Shown here: positions 36,229 to 46,816 of the stretch, piece by piece | How the letters are laid out: every line of letters starts with the position of its first letter | How positions within the stretch are numbered: the stretch's first letter is position 1 | DNA from: Pleurodeles waltl | Lineage: Eukaryota; Chordata; Amphibia; Caudata; Salamandridae | DNA: 64,000 nt | Reading direction: 5' to 3' | Assembly (NCBI RefSeq): GCF_031143425.1 | Contig: NC_090447.1 | Span: forward strand, 136,977,106-137,041,105 | Notes under the pieces: model-generated | The model's input: the letters and a program-made list of their open reading frames with translations, nothing else | What the model was told of the DNA's origin: nothing | Database searches by the model: none | Translations under genes and position numbers: made by a program

Positions 36229-36235
36229 TATAAAA
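36229..36235 (+). promoter_or_regulatory. TATA box of the H5 transposase
   Basis: TATAAAA lies 32 bp before the ATG at 36267, implying a very short 5' UTR. The start codon context AAGATGG is favourable. Confidence 0.55.
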
Positions 36236-36266
36236 GGAGACCCAGAAGGCATCTGGGTCACTCAAG

Positions 36267-37443
36267 ATGGCGGACATATACCTGATAGCAGTGAGGAGGA
36301 GAGTCTACGCAGCCCAGCAGAGGAGGAGGAGGGGCCACAGACAGGAGAAGATATATAGAACAAGGCAGACCCTTTTCCAGCAAACTGAAGAGGAGATCTA
36401 TGCTAAATACCGCCTTAGCAGCGCTGCCATTCTAGAATTAATAGATTTACTAAAACCACAGCTAGAACACAAGACCCTGCGTGGCTGCGCCATCCCTACG
36501 CATGTGCAAGTACTATGCGCACTGCACCTCTTGGCATCAGGGAGCTATCAGGGGGTCATTGCCGTGGCAGGTGGGGTATCCCAAAGTGCAGTGTCAAGGT
36601 TCCTCAGGGCATTCCTAGATGCCTTAGTAGCGCACAGGTCTCAGTTCATATACTTAGCAAGGAATGAGGCAGAAATTAACAGCACGAAGCTGGACTTTTA
36701 CCGCATTGCCCACTTCCCCCAGGTCATTGGATGTGTAGATGGGACACACATTCAAATATGCCCCCCGCTAATCTGGAACATATTTTTCGCAACAGAAAGT
36801 GTACCCACTCACTCAACATACAGGTTGTTTGTGATGCCCATTACGTCATCACGGACATCGTAGCTAAGTTTCCAGGCAGTACCCATGACTCCTACATTTT
36901 TAGACATAGTGGGATCCATCAACGCCTGGAACGTGGGGAGTTTGGAGACGGATACCTCCTAGGTAGAGCTGCATACACCTTGCAGACACACACACAGGTC
37001 ACTGTGCACGACTATCTGGACTTACTAACAGTGTACTTTTGTGCCCAACAGGTGACAGTGCATATGCTCTAAGGCCATGGATCATGACTCCATTTTTAAC
37101 ACCCAGCAATGAATCAGAGAGGCAATACAACAGTGCGCATAAGAGGACCAGGAACCTGATCGAGCGCACCTTTGGACTCCTGAAGGCAAGATTCCGATTC
37201 CTCCACCGCAGCGGAGGCGCCCTCCAATACACCCCCATTACCGCCTTCAAAATTGTGGTCGCATGCGCCATCCTCCACAACATAGCCACCAGACGTGGGC
37301 TACCTCTCACCCCTGCAGACCCAGATCCTGATGAGGAAGAGCAAGAACAACCACACCGCCATCATGGGGATAGGAGTCTAGCTAATCAAGGCAGACTGAG
37401 ACGGGAACACATCGCAACGCAATATTTTGGACGGTACGTGTAA
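36267..37443 (+). pseudogene. H5 PIF/Harbinger DDE transposase, one frameshift
   Basis: Nuclease of the DDE_Tnp_4 type that cuts and joins the transposon ends with its SANT partner. Exon 1 (36267-36962) begins MADIYLIAVRRRVYAAQQRR and shows VQVLCALHLLASGSYQGVIA and VSQSAVSRFL (helix-turn-helix), GCVDGTHIQI (first Asp), then VVCDAHYVITDIVAKFPGS and THDSYIFR (second Asp). An 89-bp GT-AG intron (36963-37051) splits the Gly before DSAY in phase 1. Exon 2 (37052-37443) carries [17 protein letters not shown] (Glu region) and VACAILHNIA. The one lesion is a frame change at a run of six C at about 36757-36762, consistent with loss of one base. Length would be about 362 aa. A base-calling error is possible at that run. 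Confidence 0.85.
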
Positions 37444-37624
37444 ACTCCCACCATACTCACCCATTAACCAGACACTCCTTTTGTTAAGTGGAAGAGAAAT
37501 AACAGTTTTAATAATGTAATGGATGAACTATATACATGATTCAATTGTCCATGGGCAGGGAAATGCCAACCACTCATGTGGCACATTAAAGCCATGTGCC
37601 ACATTTGTTTGTCCGGGCTGTTGG

Positions 37625-39050
37625 CTAACTTCTCCTGCCCCTCCTGCCAGCCTGGCTGGTCCCAGCCGCATCTATGGTGCTCTGCCTCCCACTCCTTAGC
37701 ACCCTACTGTCAGTGGCAGATACACTGCTCACTGTGGAGCCCTCTTCACTATCTTGGGGTGTTTCCCCAGTGGCCCTCGACATCTCACGTGTCTCCATTA
37801 GTTCAATGATATGTGTGAGACGTCCCAGGCCCCTGGCAACATCCCCAGCAAAATGGCCCATCTCAATTTGCAGGCCAACTGTCCTCCTCGACAGGCCTGT
37901 TGTGTTGATGGCTAGCCTGCCGATTGATGTGGCCATCCTGTCCAGTCTTAACATAATCTGCCTATCCCTGCGCCGCCCAGCCTCTGCCTGACCCAACAGT
38001 CCGGCCGCCAGTTCCCTGATGGCAGAGGCAATGTCCCCAGTGTTCTGGCACATCAGGTCCATCCGCCTGTTGAGGTGCCGCATGCTTGCCTGGTTTTGTC
38101 TTTCAATGCGGTGCAGCACCCCACTGATCCTGCCCAATGTTGTGTTTTGCAGGCGCTGACCCCGCAGCAGATGTGCCTCACTGCTGGTTGGAGGATGATT
38201 CCGGATATCAGACGCTCTTGCCCTGCGACGCCTGCGCAGTGGTGGCTGCCCTGTCCTCGCACCTGTATCCTCCCTGGCTGTTGCTGGGGCAGCTCCTGGC
38301 GTTGCTGTTGCAGCAGGCGTTACAACTGCAGGAATGCTGCTGACTGTGCATGTGGGGGTGCTGGAGGGTCCTGGGGTGTCCTCCTGGGCCTGGGTACTTG
38401 GGGTGTAGGGGGTGTCTTGCTGGAGACCTGTGGGACATGGGGAACACACTGTCAGTGTCTAGTATCTGTTGCACAATTCCTAATAAACATTTGCCTATGC
38501 ACTGCCCATTGGACTACATTTCCCATAATGCATCATTCTGGCTTTTTCTACCCTGAAATGGAGCTAATTTGGTTGTGCATGCACCTGTGTACATGGTGGG
38601 TGGGGTATGACATTGATAGGGGTACAGGCTTATCACATCCTACTCACCGGTTGATGTGCTGGGCTCTGAAGTGTCCAGGTCCCCAAATCCACACACTGCC
38701 TCCGGCTCAAAGGTTTGCTCAATCCTGTCTTCAAGGGGTGTGGGTGGTGGCACAGATGATGGTCCCCCTCCAGTGCCTCTCATCTCCCGGAGCCTTTCTG
38801 CCACCCTCTCCTTGGTCCGGGAGCGGAGGTCATACCACCTCTTCCTTATGTCCTCAATTGTCCTGTGGCTCACCCCCAGGGCATTGATTTTCTCCTGCAT
38901 TTCCTGCCAGATTTTTCTTTTGGTGGCCTCTGGAACAGTGAGGGCAGCTCTCCCAAAGAGCTCATCATGGTGCTGACAACATTCTTCGGTCAGCACCTCA
39001 AGCTCCCTCTCTGAGAATTTAATTTTCCTTTTTCGGTGGGTTCCCTCCAT
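37625..39050 (-). CDS. H5 SANT/Myb-like protein, two exons, open (401 aa)
   Basis: DNA-binding accessory protein of the transposon; in known Harbingers the Myb-like partner helps bring the transposase into the nucleus and to the ends. Exon 1 (39050-38648) starts MEGTHRKRKIKFSERELEVL, includes KRKIWQEMQEKINALGV and IRKRWYDLRSRTKERV (SANT/trihelix fold, roughly residues 11-90), then TGGGP and an acidic linker. Donor G|GTGAGTAG at 38648/38647; acceptor GTCCCACAG at 38428, phase 1. Exon 2 (38427-37625) has a basic PPLRRRRRARA patch, a long coiled-coil-like segment (LHRIERQNQASMRHLNRRMD) and a basic C-terminus ending GRRGRRS. The total, 1,206 nt, is an exact multiple of three with no stop. Start context GCCATGG is strong. 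Confidence 0.88.
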
Positions 39051-39234
39051 GGCTGCTGCAGCTAGCTCAGTGTGCAGACTGGCAGTTGTAAAAGGGTGTG
39101 GTCCAGCCTCCTCCCAGGTGTATTTGTTAACTTCCTGGCTGTGATGTCATCATCATGTGCCAGGAAGTGTTTCCAGAGTGTTTTGGTGTGCTTTCTGGAG
39201 TGTTCTGCTGCACCTGCAAGCAATTTTGAGGGAA

Positions 39235-39440
39235 CTCGCAATTTGCGACACCAACTCGCTAATTGCGAGTTCGTTTTTTGCACACTCGCAAACAGCGACC
39301 TCGCAATCTGCGGACTCGCACACAGCGTTGCGAGTCCGGATGCGAGTCGCTAAATCGGACCGGTTTCTTTCCTGGCATACCAATTTGCGAGTCGCATTTT
39401 GCGAGTCGCATTGACTCGCAAAATGCGACTCGCAATTATT
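39235..39440. promoter_or_regulatory. H5 right subterminal GCGAGTCGC motif array
   Basis: Counterpart of the left array: repeated TTTGCGAGTCGCA and ACTCGCAA motifs between the SANT gene start and the right TIR. Having the same motif at both ends argues for a role in end recognition rather than in one promoter. Confidence 0.55.
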
Positions 39441-41318
39441 TTGTTTCGTACATCTCGCCCCTAGTAATGTGGTTTATATGTCCTGACAGTGAAATACTGC
39501 TAAATTCGTTTTTCACTGTTGCAAGGACTGTCTCTCTCATAGGATAATATGGGGGCTACCTTTTAATATGATTAAAGCGTAGATTCCCCTAGAGAGTAGA
39601 TGGACATGTGGAGTTTGGGGTCCCTGAGCTCACAATTTAAAAATACATCTTTTAGTAAAGTTGATTTTGAGATTGTGCGTTTGAAAATGCCACTTTTAGA
39701 AAGTGAGCATTTTCTTGCTTAAACCATTCTGTGACTCTGCCTTGTTTGTGGATTCCCTGTCTGGGTCAGTTTGACAGTTGGGTTGTTTTTCACCTCACAC
39801 CAGACAGTGACACAAAGGGAGCTGGGGTGTAACCTGCATTTCCTGATTAGCCATCTCTGCTAGGAGGAAGGGGTGGATTGGTCACTCTCATCTGAAAGGA
39901 CTGTGTCTGCCTCTAACAATGCCGGCTCCAACCCCCTGGTGTGTGTCTGAGGCCTTGCCTGGGCAAGGCAGGATTTCACAAGTAGGTGTGAGTCCCCTTT
40001 GAAGAAAGGTGACTTCAAAGACTAAAATGGGTATAAGAAGGGCACCCAAATCTACAGACTTTAGAAACACTTCTGGAATCAAGAGGAACCTCTGCCTGGA
40101 GAAGAGCTGTTAGCTGAGGAGGAAGTGCTGCCCTGCCTGTGACTGTGCTTTGTGGAGCTTTCCTGCAGTGCTGCTTCTGCCAGAGTAAGAGGGCAAAGAC
40201 TGGACTTTGTGTGCCTTCCATCTTGAGAAGAAATCTCCAAGGGCTTGATCTAGAGCTTGCCTCCTGTTGTTTGAAGTCTCAGGGACAGCAAAGACTTCTC
40301 TCTGCCAGCACCTGGAGCCTCTGGAGAGACTCCTACTCTGCCCTGTGGTGCCCATCCAGTTCCTGGGACCCTGAAAGGAGAAGCTGGCAGCCTAAAGACA
40401 AGAAAATCCACGCACAGAGCGCCGTGCGGGGAAAAGATCGACGCAAATCCGATCGGCGGCTGAAAAACGACACGCCGCCAGCTCAGCGGCTGAGAAACGA
40501 CGCTCGCAGAAAACGCGACCGAAGAATCGACGCACGGAGCAGGAGAAACGACGCGCAGCATCGCTGACGGAGGCTGGGAGATCGCAACCTGCGCGGCTGG
40601 ATCGTCAACTCATCGTGCGGCTGGATTTTTGACTCGAGTACCGCCGTGCGGAGTTATTTTCGACGCACGCCCGCCCGTGCGGGGTTATTTTTGACGCACA
40701 CCAGGTACATTTTCACTCTAGCAGCGCTAGTGTGTTTTTAAAACTACTTAAAGACTCTTTTTGATTTTTAATTAATAACTTGACTTGTGTATGGTGGATT
40801 TTTGTCGTTTTGGTCTTGTTTTGTTTAGATAAATATTTCCTATTTTCCTAAACCTGTGTTGTGTCATTTTGTAGTGTTTTCATTGAGTTACTGTGTGTGT
40901 TGGTACAAATACTTTATGCCTAGCACTCTGAGGTTAAGCCTATTGCTCTGCCAAGCTACCAAGGGGGTAAGCAGGGGTTAGCTGAGGGTGATTCTCTTTT
41001 ACCCTGACTAGAGTGAGGGTCTTTGCTTGAACAGGGGGTAACCTGACTGTCAACCAAGGACTCCATTTCTAACATTGGTGATCAGCGGTCGGGATTTGGA
41101 CTTGTATTTGTACTTGACATACAGTGATTAAGTGTACACTACTGTTTTGATCTCAGACCACTACGTGACCACATACTACTTGTTTGGTGATCTTTTGCTT
41201 TTTCTCTTAAGGACTCCTTTTTGTTCTACTTCCTTGATTTTGCTGATCCCTTGACTGATTCTTTTTACTTCATTGGGAACTTATTTTCTGCCTTTGGAAC
41301 TTTGCACTTGTGACCATC

Positions 41319-41747
41319 ATGTCTCAATCTGGAGATGCAACAGCTGGAGCTGTGTTTGAAATGGAGAAACTGAAGGAGTACTCAGTTGCTCAATTGAAAC
41401 AGTTCCTTAAAGATCTTGACTGTCCCACTAAGAGCTCCACCAGGGAGGGGGAGCTGCAAAAGGCACAGAGGGCCGGGGTGACAATCAAGAAGGCTGGAGG
41501 GCACACAGAGGAGGAGAATGTGGGTGGGGAAGTGCAGAGGATACACAGTGGTGTAGTGGAGGTACCTGTTACGCCTGGGGGGAGGGTCCCCAGGAGGGGT
41601 AGCAGGGTGTCGTCTAAGGGTCTGACTCCTAAAGATGTGCAGGACAGACAGGCAGAAAGGGTTCGCCGGTTGGAGGCAGAAAAGTTGAGGATGCAAAGGG
41701 AGTATGACAAGTGGGAAAGGGACTTCGAGATACAAAGGATGATTTAA
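41319..41747 (+). CDS. T gag-like N-terminal ORF (142 aa)
   Basis: Start ATG at 41319. The protein reads MSQSGDATAGAVFEMEKLKE, then SVAQLKQFLKDLDCPTKSS (a SAP-like or matrix-like N-terminus seen in vertebrate Gypsy gag), a Gly/Arg-rich linker, and a charged helix ERVRRLEAEKLRMQREYDKW. It stops at TAA after FEIQRMI, but the same frame continues AYKLKLKPLEVMRAES, so the stop may be a secondary lesion. Gypsy gag identity is inferred from position after the 5' LTR and these features. Confidence 0.55.
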   Translation: MSQSGDATAGAVFEMEKLKEYSVAQLKQFLKDLDCPTKSSTREGELQKAQRAGVTIKKAGGHTEEENVGGEVQRIHSGVVEVPVTPGGRVPRRGSRVSSKGLTPKDVQDRQAERVRRLEAEKLRMQREYDKWERDFEIQRMI

Positions 41748-41843
41748 GCTTACAAGCTTAAATTGAAACCGCTGGAAGTCATGAGGGCTGAATCCAGCTG
41801 AAATGGTGGCAGCAACAATTTTATATCTGGTGCTGCTGAAGAA

Positions 41844-43679
41844 ATGCACATGCCCAGAGATGTGGTGCCCTACTTGAAGGAGGGAGTTAACACACACCAG
41901 GAGGTTCAGGGGTATGAGGTAGCTCCAGTGATGCACAGGGTCCCTGAGGTGGATTGTGGAACTGGCATGGGGAGTCATAGTCCTACTGGTGGGAAGGACA
42001 CTCTACTGACTCTAGGTGAGAGTGACAGGGAGAGGGGTTCCCCCCAGGTAGAAGTCCTGGTTATGGAGTGTGAAAACATCCCAGAAGAGTGTGGGTTGAG
42101 TGTCAGGGACAGTCAGGTACTGTCTCACCAGTCTCAGGAGGGTGATGTGGGGTGCTTTTCCAAAGCAGAGTCACTGGATGGTTGGGTGAAGGGTACTTTG
42201 GTTAATTCATGTGAGGGGCTGAGTGATGTAATTGCTGGAGAGCATATGTCTAGTCCTTATTTTCCAGAGCTACGCCAACACCAGGTGGAGTGTGAGTTCT
42301 CTGACCCCAGGGAGCTTACAATGGAGGCAGACCTCTTGGTGAGTACCAGAGAGTCTGAAGAGGCATTTGGGGGTGCTCCTGAGAGGAGTGGTCTAGGTAT
42401 TTCCCAACCAGGTGAGGTAGGGAAGGATTGTAGTGTCCCAGGTAGGTCCCAGTGTAGTGGGATGGGTGAGGGACCCCATGTCCAGTCTCTGAGGAGAGGG
42501 AATGGGGATGGGCTGAGGTCCAAGGTGCCCGAGATCCGGTCCCAGGTCCTGGAGGGTTCCATGAGGGAACACCAGGAGGGGAGCCTAGCCTGTACCATAG
42601 GGCCATCTATTGAGGGAGACCCCACAGTGTCAGGAGAACTTGGGGGGGCGGCTGTAGCCAGCGTCCCACCAGTTCTGGTGTCTGGCAGTACCACTCCTAG
42701 TGAGGGGGTGCAGAAGTCCAGACAGAGGGTTGAGAGGGGGTTGCGGACCCCAGTGGAGAACCTGGAGGGTCAGGGGTCAGCTCTGAGAGCAGAGCCCCCC
42801 AGGAATGACCTTGGTAAGACCATTTCTGGGTTGGGGGGAATCCAGACTCTGTCAGATGGGCAGAGGTCAGGAGACCTGCGCCAGCCAGACTCTTGTGTGG
42901 CCCTTGGGGACAGTGTGTCCCTTGAGGGGGGTAAGTGTGCCCCCCTGGAAGTCCTGGTGTGCCAGGCAGTGGTTCAACTGCAGGGTGGTGACTCTGGGTT
43001 GAATGATCAGGTTCAGGGGGTAAACTCTGACCTGATGGGGGGTAAGTGTGCTCCCAAGGAAGTCCTGGTGCGCCAGGCAGTGGTTCAACCGCAGGGTGGT
43101 GACCCTGGGTTGGATGACCAGGTTCAGAGGGTAAACTCTGACCTGGTGGGGGGTAGGTATGCCCCCCAGGGAGTCCTGGGTTGCCAGGCAGTGGTCCAGT
43201 CTGTGGGTACAGACCCTGGACTGGAGGATCAGGTGCAGGGGGTAAACCCTGACCTGAAGGGGTGGGCGGTTTGCCCAATCACCCCCCCTGGTGTGACTTC
43301 AAGGGGTACTCTCCCTGAGGGGGGGGTGCAGAACCCTGAGAGTAGGGGCAGGGGAGAAAGAGCCTCACCCCTGGCCCCAGTGCAATCTAAGGGTACAGAC
43401 CCTGGGTTGGAAGGCCAGGTTCAGGGTGTCCCCCCTGACCTGGAGGAAAGGGCTACTGCTAACAGTGCCCATCCCATGTTGTCCTCTGAGGGGGCCACTC
43501 CTAGTTGGGGGGTGCAGGACCCCAGAAGGGAGGGCAGGGGGAGGGAAGCCTCACCCCTGGCCCTGGTCCAACCTGAAGGTACAGACCCCAGGTTGGCGGA
43601 CCAGTTGCAGGTTAACAGCCCTGCACTGGTGGAAGAATTGTTTCAGGACTGCTTCTACAAGCACCCTGACAGTTTTTGA
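41844..43679 (+). CDS. T long repetitive ORF (611 aa), capsid remnant plus filler
   Basis: The first codons, MHMPRDVVPYLKEGVNTHQE, resemble the start of a Gypsy capsid domain, but no capsid core, zinc knuckle or enzyme follows. The rest is acidic and Gly/Pro/Ser-rich, with imperfect repeats of about 39-50 residues from residue 345 on, containing GGKCAPxEVLVxQAVVQxQG and DxGLxDQVQGVNxDL. A further open frame (43676-44214) overlaps its end. An unbroken 611-codon frame in a young element could reflect function or simply repeat composition; I cannot tell which. Confidence 0.5.
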   Translation: MHMPRDVVPYLKEGVNTHQEVQGYEVAPVMHRVPEVDCGTGMGSHSPTGGKDTLLTLGESDRERGSPQVEVLVMECENIPEECGLSVRDSQVLSHQSQEGDVGCFSKAESLDGWVKGTLVNSCEGLSDVIAGEHMSSPYFPELRQHQVECEFSDPRELTMEADLLVSTRESEEAFGGAPERSGLGISQPGEVGKDCSVPGRSQCSGMGEGPHVQSLRRGNGDGLRSKVPEIRSQVLEGSMREHQEGSLACTIGPSIEGDPTVSGELGGAAVASVPPVLVSGSTTPSEGVQKSRQRVERGLRTPVENLEGQGSALRAEPPRNDLGKTISGLGGIQTLSDGQRSGDLRQPDSCVALGDSVSLEGGKCAPLEVLVCQAVVQLQGGDSGLNDQVQGVNSDLMGGKCAPKEVLVRQAVVQPQGGDPGLDDQVQRVNSDLVGGRYAPQGVLGCQAVVQSVGTDPGLEDQVQGVNPDLKGWAVCPITPPGVTSRGTLPEGGVQNPESRGRGERASPLAPVQSKGTDPGLEGQVQGVPPDLEERATANSAHPMLSSEGATPSWGVQDPRREGRGREASPLALVQPEGTDPRLADQLQVNSPALVEELFQDCFYKHPDSF

Positions 43680-44249
43680 CTCTGGGGGTGCCGCTTCTGC
43701 AGGGAGGGTACAGAGCCCCAGAGGGGAGGACCAGGGTCAGGTTGTCATCCCTGACCTGGTGGAAGAGAGAGTGGTCAAAGGGTGCCAGGCACCTGGGGCT
43801 AACGCCCCCCACTCTCCGCAGTCACAGTGGTTGGAGAGGCCTGAGGTCGGGCTCTCATCCCTGACAGTTGTCCGGGGCCACCGTGGCTTGCTGTCCTGGT
43901 GGACAGAGTTGCCCCTGGGGGGGGGACGAGAGTCACACCCCGGGGGTGGAGTGGGCAACACCACTGTGTTGGCCCTGGTGGTACTATCTGCCCATTGCAA
44001 TTCATCTATGAGCAAAGTAAAGTTAGGTGCTGCACAGATGGTGTCTGTAGATGTGGAGAAGGGTTCCCCATGGGTTAGCTTAGTGGGCCCTGAGAGTATG
44101 GACAGAGGGATCCAACTGGAGTCAGGAAGGCGTAGAACTGGAACATGCCCCTGCTGTTGTGGGCCTGGGTCCTTGTTCTATCGCCCCAATCAGGGAAGTA
44201 CATCAAGGTATTGATTGTTCTCCCCTGGCTTTAGGCTGGTAGGGGGTCG
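43680..44249 (+). other. T internal 3' segment up to the 3' LTR
   Basis: It contains more of the repetitive coding-like sequence in another frame to about 44216, then a G-rich stretch with AGGCTGGTAGGGGGTCG immediately before the 3' LTR. The purine-rich run may be the polypurine tract for plus-strand priming. Confidence 0.4.
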
Positions 44250-46340
44250 TGTTGGACTTTTGCTTATGCAGGGTCATCCCCAGTCTTTTTGCCTCCTGCC
44301 TCCTATTTTTTTCTGACCTGTCGCTGTTGGCTTTTGAACTCTGAGCACTTTCCCACTGCTAACCAGTGCTAAAGTGCATATGCTCTCTGTGTGAAATTGT
44401 ATGTGATTGGTTTATCCATGATTGGCATATTTGATTTACTAGTAAGTCCCTAGTAAGGTGCACTAGAGGTGCCCAGGGCCTGTAAATCAAATGCTACTAG
44501 TGGGCCTGCAGCACTGGTTGTGCCACCCACATAAGTAGCTCTGTATTCATGTCTCAGACCTGCCACTGCAGTGTCTGTGTGTGTATTTTTACACTGTAAA
44601 TTCGACTTGGCAAGTGTACCCACTTGCCAGGCCTAAACCTTCCCTTTTCTTACATGTAAGGCACCCCTAAGGTAGGCCCTAGGTAGCCCCAAGGGCAGGG
44701 TGCAGTGTATGGATAAGGTAGGACATATAGTAATGTGGTTTATATGTCCTGACAGTGAAATACTGCTAAATTCGTTTTTCACTGTTGCAAGGACTGTCTC
44801 TCTCATAGGATAATATGGGGGCTACCTTTTAACATGATTAAAGCGTAGATTCCCCTAGAGAGTAGATGGACATGTGGAGTTTGGGGTCCCTGAGCTCACA
44901 ATTTAAAAATACATCTTTTAGTAAAGTTGATTTTGAGATTGTGCGTTTAAAAATGCCACTTTTAGAAAGTGAGCATTTTCTTGCTTAAACCATTCTGTGA
45001 CTCTGCCTTGTTTGTGGATTCCCTGTCTGGGTCAGTTTGACAGTTGGGTTGTTTTTCACCTCACACCAGACAGTGACACAAAGGGAGCTGGGGTGTAACC
45101 TGCATTTCCTGATTAGCCATCTCTGCTAGGAGGGAGGGGTGGAGTGGTCACTCTCATCTGAAAGGACTGTGCCTGCCTCTAACAATGCCGGCTCCAACCC
45201 CCTGGTGTGTGTCTGAGGCCTTGCCTGGGAAAGGCAGGATTTCACAAGTAGGTGTGAGTCCCCTTTGAAGAAAGGTGACTTCAAAGACTAAAATGGGTAT
45301 AAGAAGGGCACCCAAATCTACAGACTTTAGAAACACTTCTGGAATCAAGAGGAACCTCTGCCTGGAGAAGAGCTGTTAGCTGAGGAGGAAGTGCTGCCCG
45401 GCCTGTGACTGTGCTTTGTGGAGCTTTCCTGCAGTGCTGCTTCTGCCAGAGTAAGAGGGCAAAGACTGGACTTTGTGTGCCTTCCATCTTGAGAAGAAAT
45501 CTCCAAGGGCTTGATCTAGAGCTTGCCTCCTGTTGTTTGAAGTCTCAGGGACAGCAAAGACTTCTCTCTGCCAGCACCTGGAGCCTCTGGAGAGACTCCT
45601 ACTCTGCCCTGTGGTGCCCATCCAGTTCCTGGGTCCCTGAAAGGAGAAGCTGGCAGCCTAAAGACAAGAAAATCCACGCACAGAGCGCCGTGCGGGGAAA
45701 AGATCGACGCGAATCCGATCGGTGGCTGAAAAACGACGCGCCGCCAGCTCCGCGGCTGAGAAACGACGCTCGCAGGAAACGCGACCAAAGAATCGACGCA
45801 CGGAGCAGGAGAAACGACGCGCAGCATCGCTGACGGAGGCTGGGAGATCGCAACCTGCGCGGCTGGATCGTCAACTCATCGTGCGGCTGGATTTTTGACT
45901 CGAGTACCGCCGTGCGGAGTTATTTTCGACGCACGCCCGCCCGTGCAGGGTTATTTTTGACGCACACCAGGTACATTTTCACTCTAGCAGCGCTAGTATG
46001 TTTTTAAAACTACTTAAAGACTCTTTTTGATTTTTAATTAATAACTTGACTTGTGTATGGTGGATTTTTGTCGTTTTGGTCTTGTTTTGTTTAGATAAAT
46101 ATTTCCTATTTTTCTAAACCTGTGTTGTGTCATTTTGTAGTGTTTTCATTGAGTTACTGTGTGTGTTGGTACAAATACTTTACGTCTAGCACTCTGAGGT
46201 TAAGCCTACTGCTCTGCCAAGCTACCAAGGGGGTAAGCAGGGGTTAGCTGAGGGTGATTCTCTTTTACCCTGACTAGAGTGAGGGTCTTTGCTTGAACAG
46301 GGGGTAACCTGACTGTCAACCAAGGACCCCATTTCTAACA
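44250..46340 (+). repeat. 3' LTR of T
   Basis: 2,091 nt, TGTTGGACTT to TTTCTAACA. It differs from the 5' LTR at about two dozen positions by eye, mostly transitions and several at CpG sites. It provides the uninterrupted version of the site into which H5 inserted (ACATATAGTAATG at about 44724). Confidence 0.9.
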
Positions 46341-46345
46341 GACAC

Positions 46346-46816
46346 ACATACCAATCTGTCACTATACAGCCACACACACAAGTCCGCCAGCCCAAAGGAC
46401 AGTGATAAACTGGCGGTATCCAAACCCACATCGTTATGCAAACAGAACAACTCCCACAACATTATGACCCATGAATCACCGTGGCGGACATTCAATGGCG
46501 GTAAACCATTGGCAGTACATACCACTGTGCTCAAAATACACACAACCTCACAAAACAAAACTACATTGGTCAATTCAAACAACACACACCTGACACCTAT
46601 ACACACACTACACCCACACCACTATGAAACACCCACTTATATTACCCACAACCCTTTGCAACTACTAACCATTGCCAACAGAGAGAGAGACAGCAAGAGT
46701 ACCCACGCAACCAGAGCCACATACCACCATCACCTATACACCACCCACGCACCTCACAACACACACCCCAACACATTACCCTACACACCCTCACCCACAC
46801 CACTCACAACACACTC
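46346..46816. other. H4 subterminal non-coding segment
   Basis: A/C-rich DNA upstream of SANT1, matching in kind the right end of H3 (57172-57771) on the opposite strand. It contains GGCGGTAAACCATTGGCAGT-type sequence near 46498 and AC-rich runs. No gene is supported. Confidence 0.5.

Larger units (their letters stand above)
35935..39461. mobile_element. H5: two-gene PIF/Harbinger, nearly intact
   Basis: A 3,527-bp element in the 5' LTR of T, flanked by TAG (35932-35934 and 39462-39464); the 3' LTR shows the empty site. Termini are GGCCAGATGTAGCAAAGG and, inward from the right, GGGGCGAGATGTACGAAA. It has a transposase (plus, 36267-37443) and a SANT gene (minus, 39050-37625) that converge. 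Both genes keep splice sites and nearly full frames, and the ends keep many CpG-containing motifs, so it is a young insertion. Confidence 0.9.
35454..41074 (+). repeat. 5' LTR of T, interrupted by H5
   Basis: Segments 35454-35934 and 39465-41074 together align over the full length of 44250-46340. The gap is H5 plus one TAG. It shares ACTTTTTGCC-like and CTGCTAACCAGT blocks with solo LTRs A and B. Reading frames at 40139-40567 recur identically placed in the 3' LTR and are LTR sequence, not a gene. Confidence 0.88.
35454..46340 (+). mobile_element. T: non-autonomous LTR retrotransposon with 2,091-nt LTRs
   Basis: LTRs begin TGTTGGACTTTTGC and end CATTTCTAACA, and the element is flanked by the perfect 5-bp TSD GACAC (35449-35453 and 46341-46345), which rejoins H4. 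The 5' LTR spans 35454-41074 with H5 inside; subtracting H5 and its duplicated TAG gives 2,091 nt, identical in length to the 3' LTR (44250-46340). The internal region (41075-44249, 3,175 nt) has a gag-like N-terminus and a long repetitive frame but no protease, RT, RNase H or integrase. It must depend on another element. Confidence 0.88.

Noticed and set aside
41075..41100. Primer-binding site of T after the 5' LTR
   Set aside because: TTGGTGATCAGCGGTCGGG is in the right place, but I could not match it to a tRNA 3' end with confidence.
40139..45833. Matching 142-codon frames at 40139-40567 and 45405-45833
   Set aside because: They are the same LTR position in the two LTRs of element T; duplication reflects the LTRs, not a gene family.
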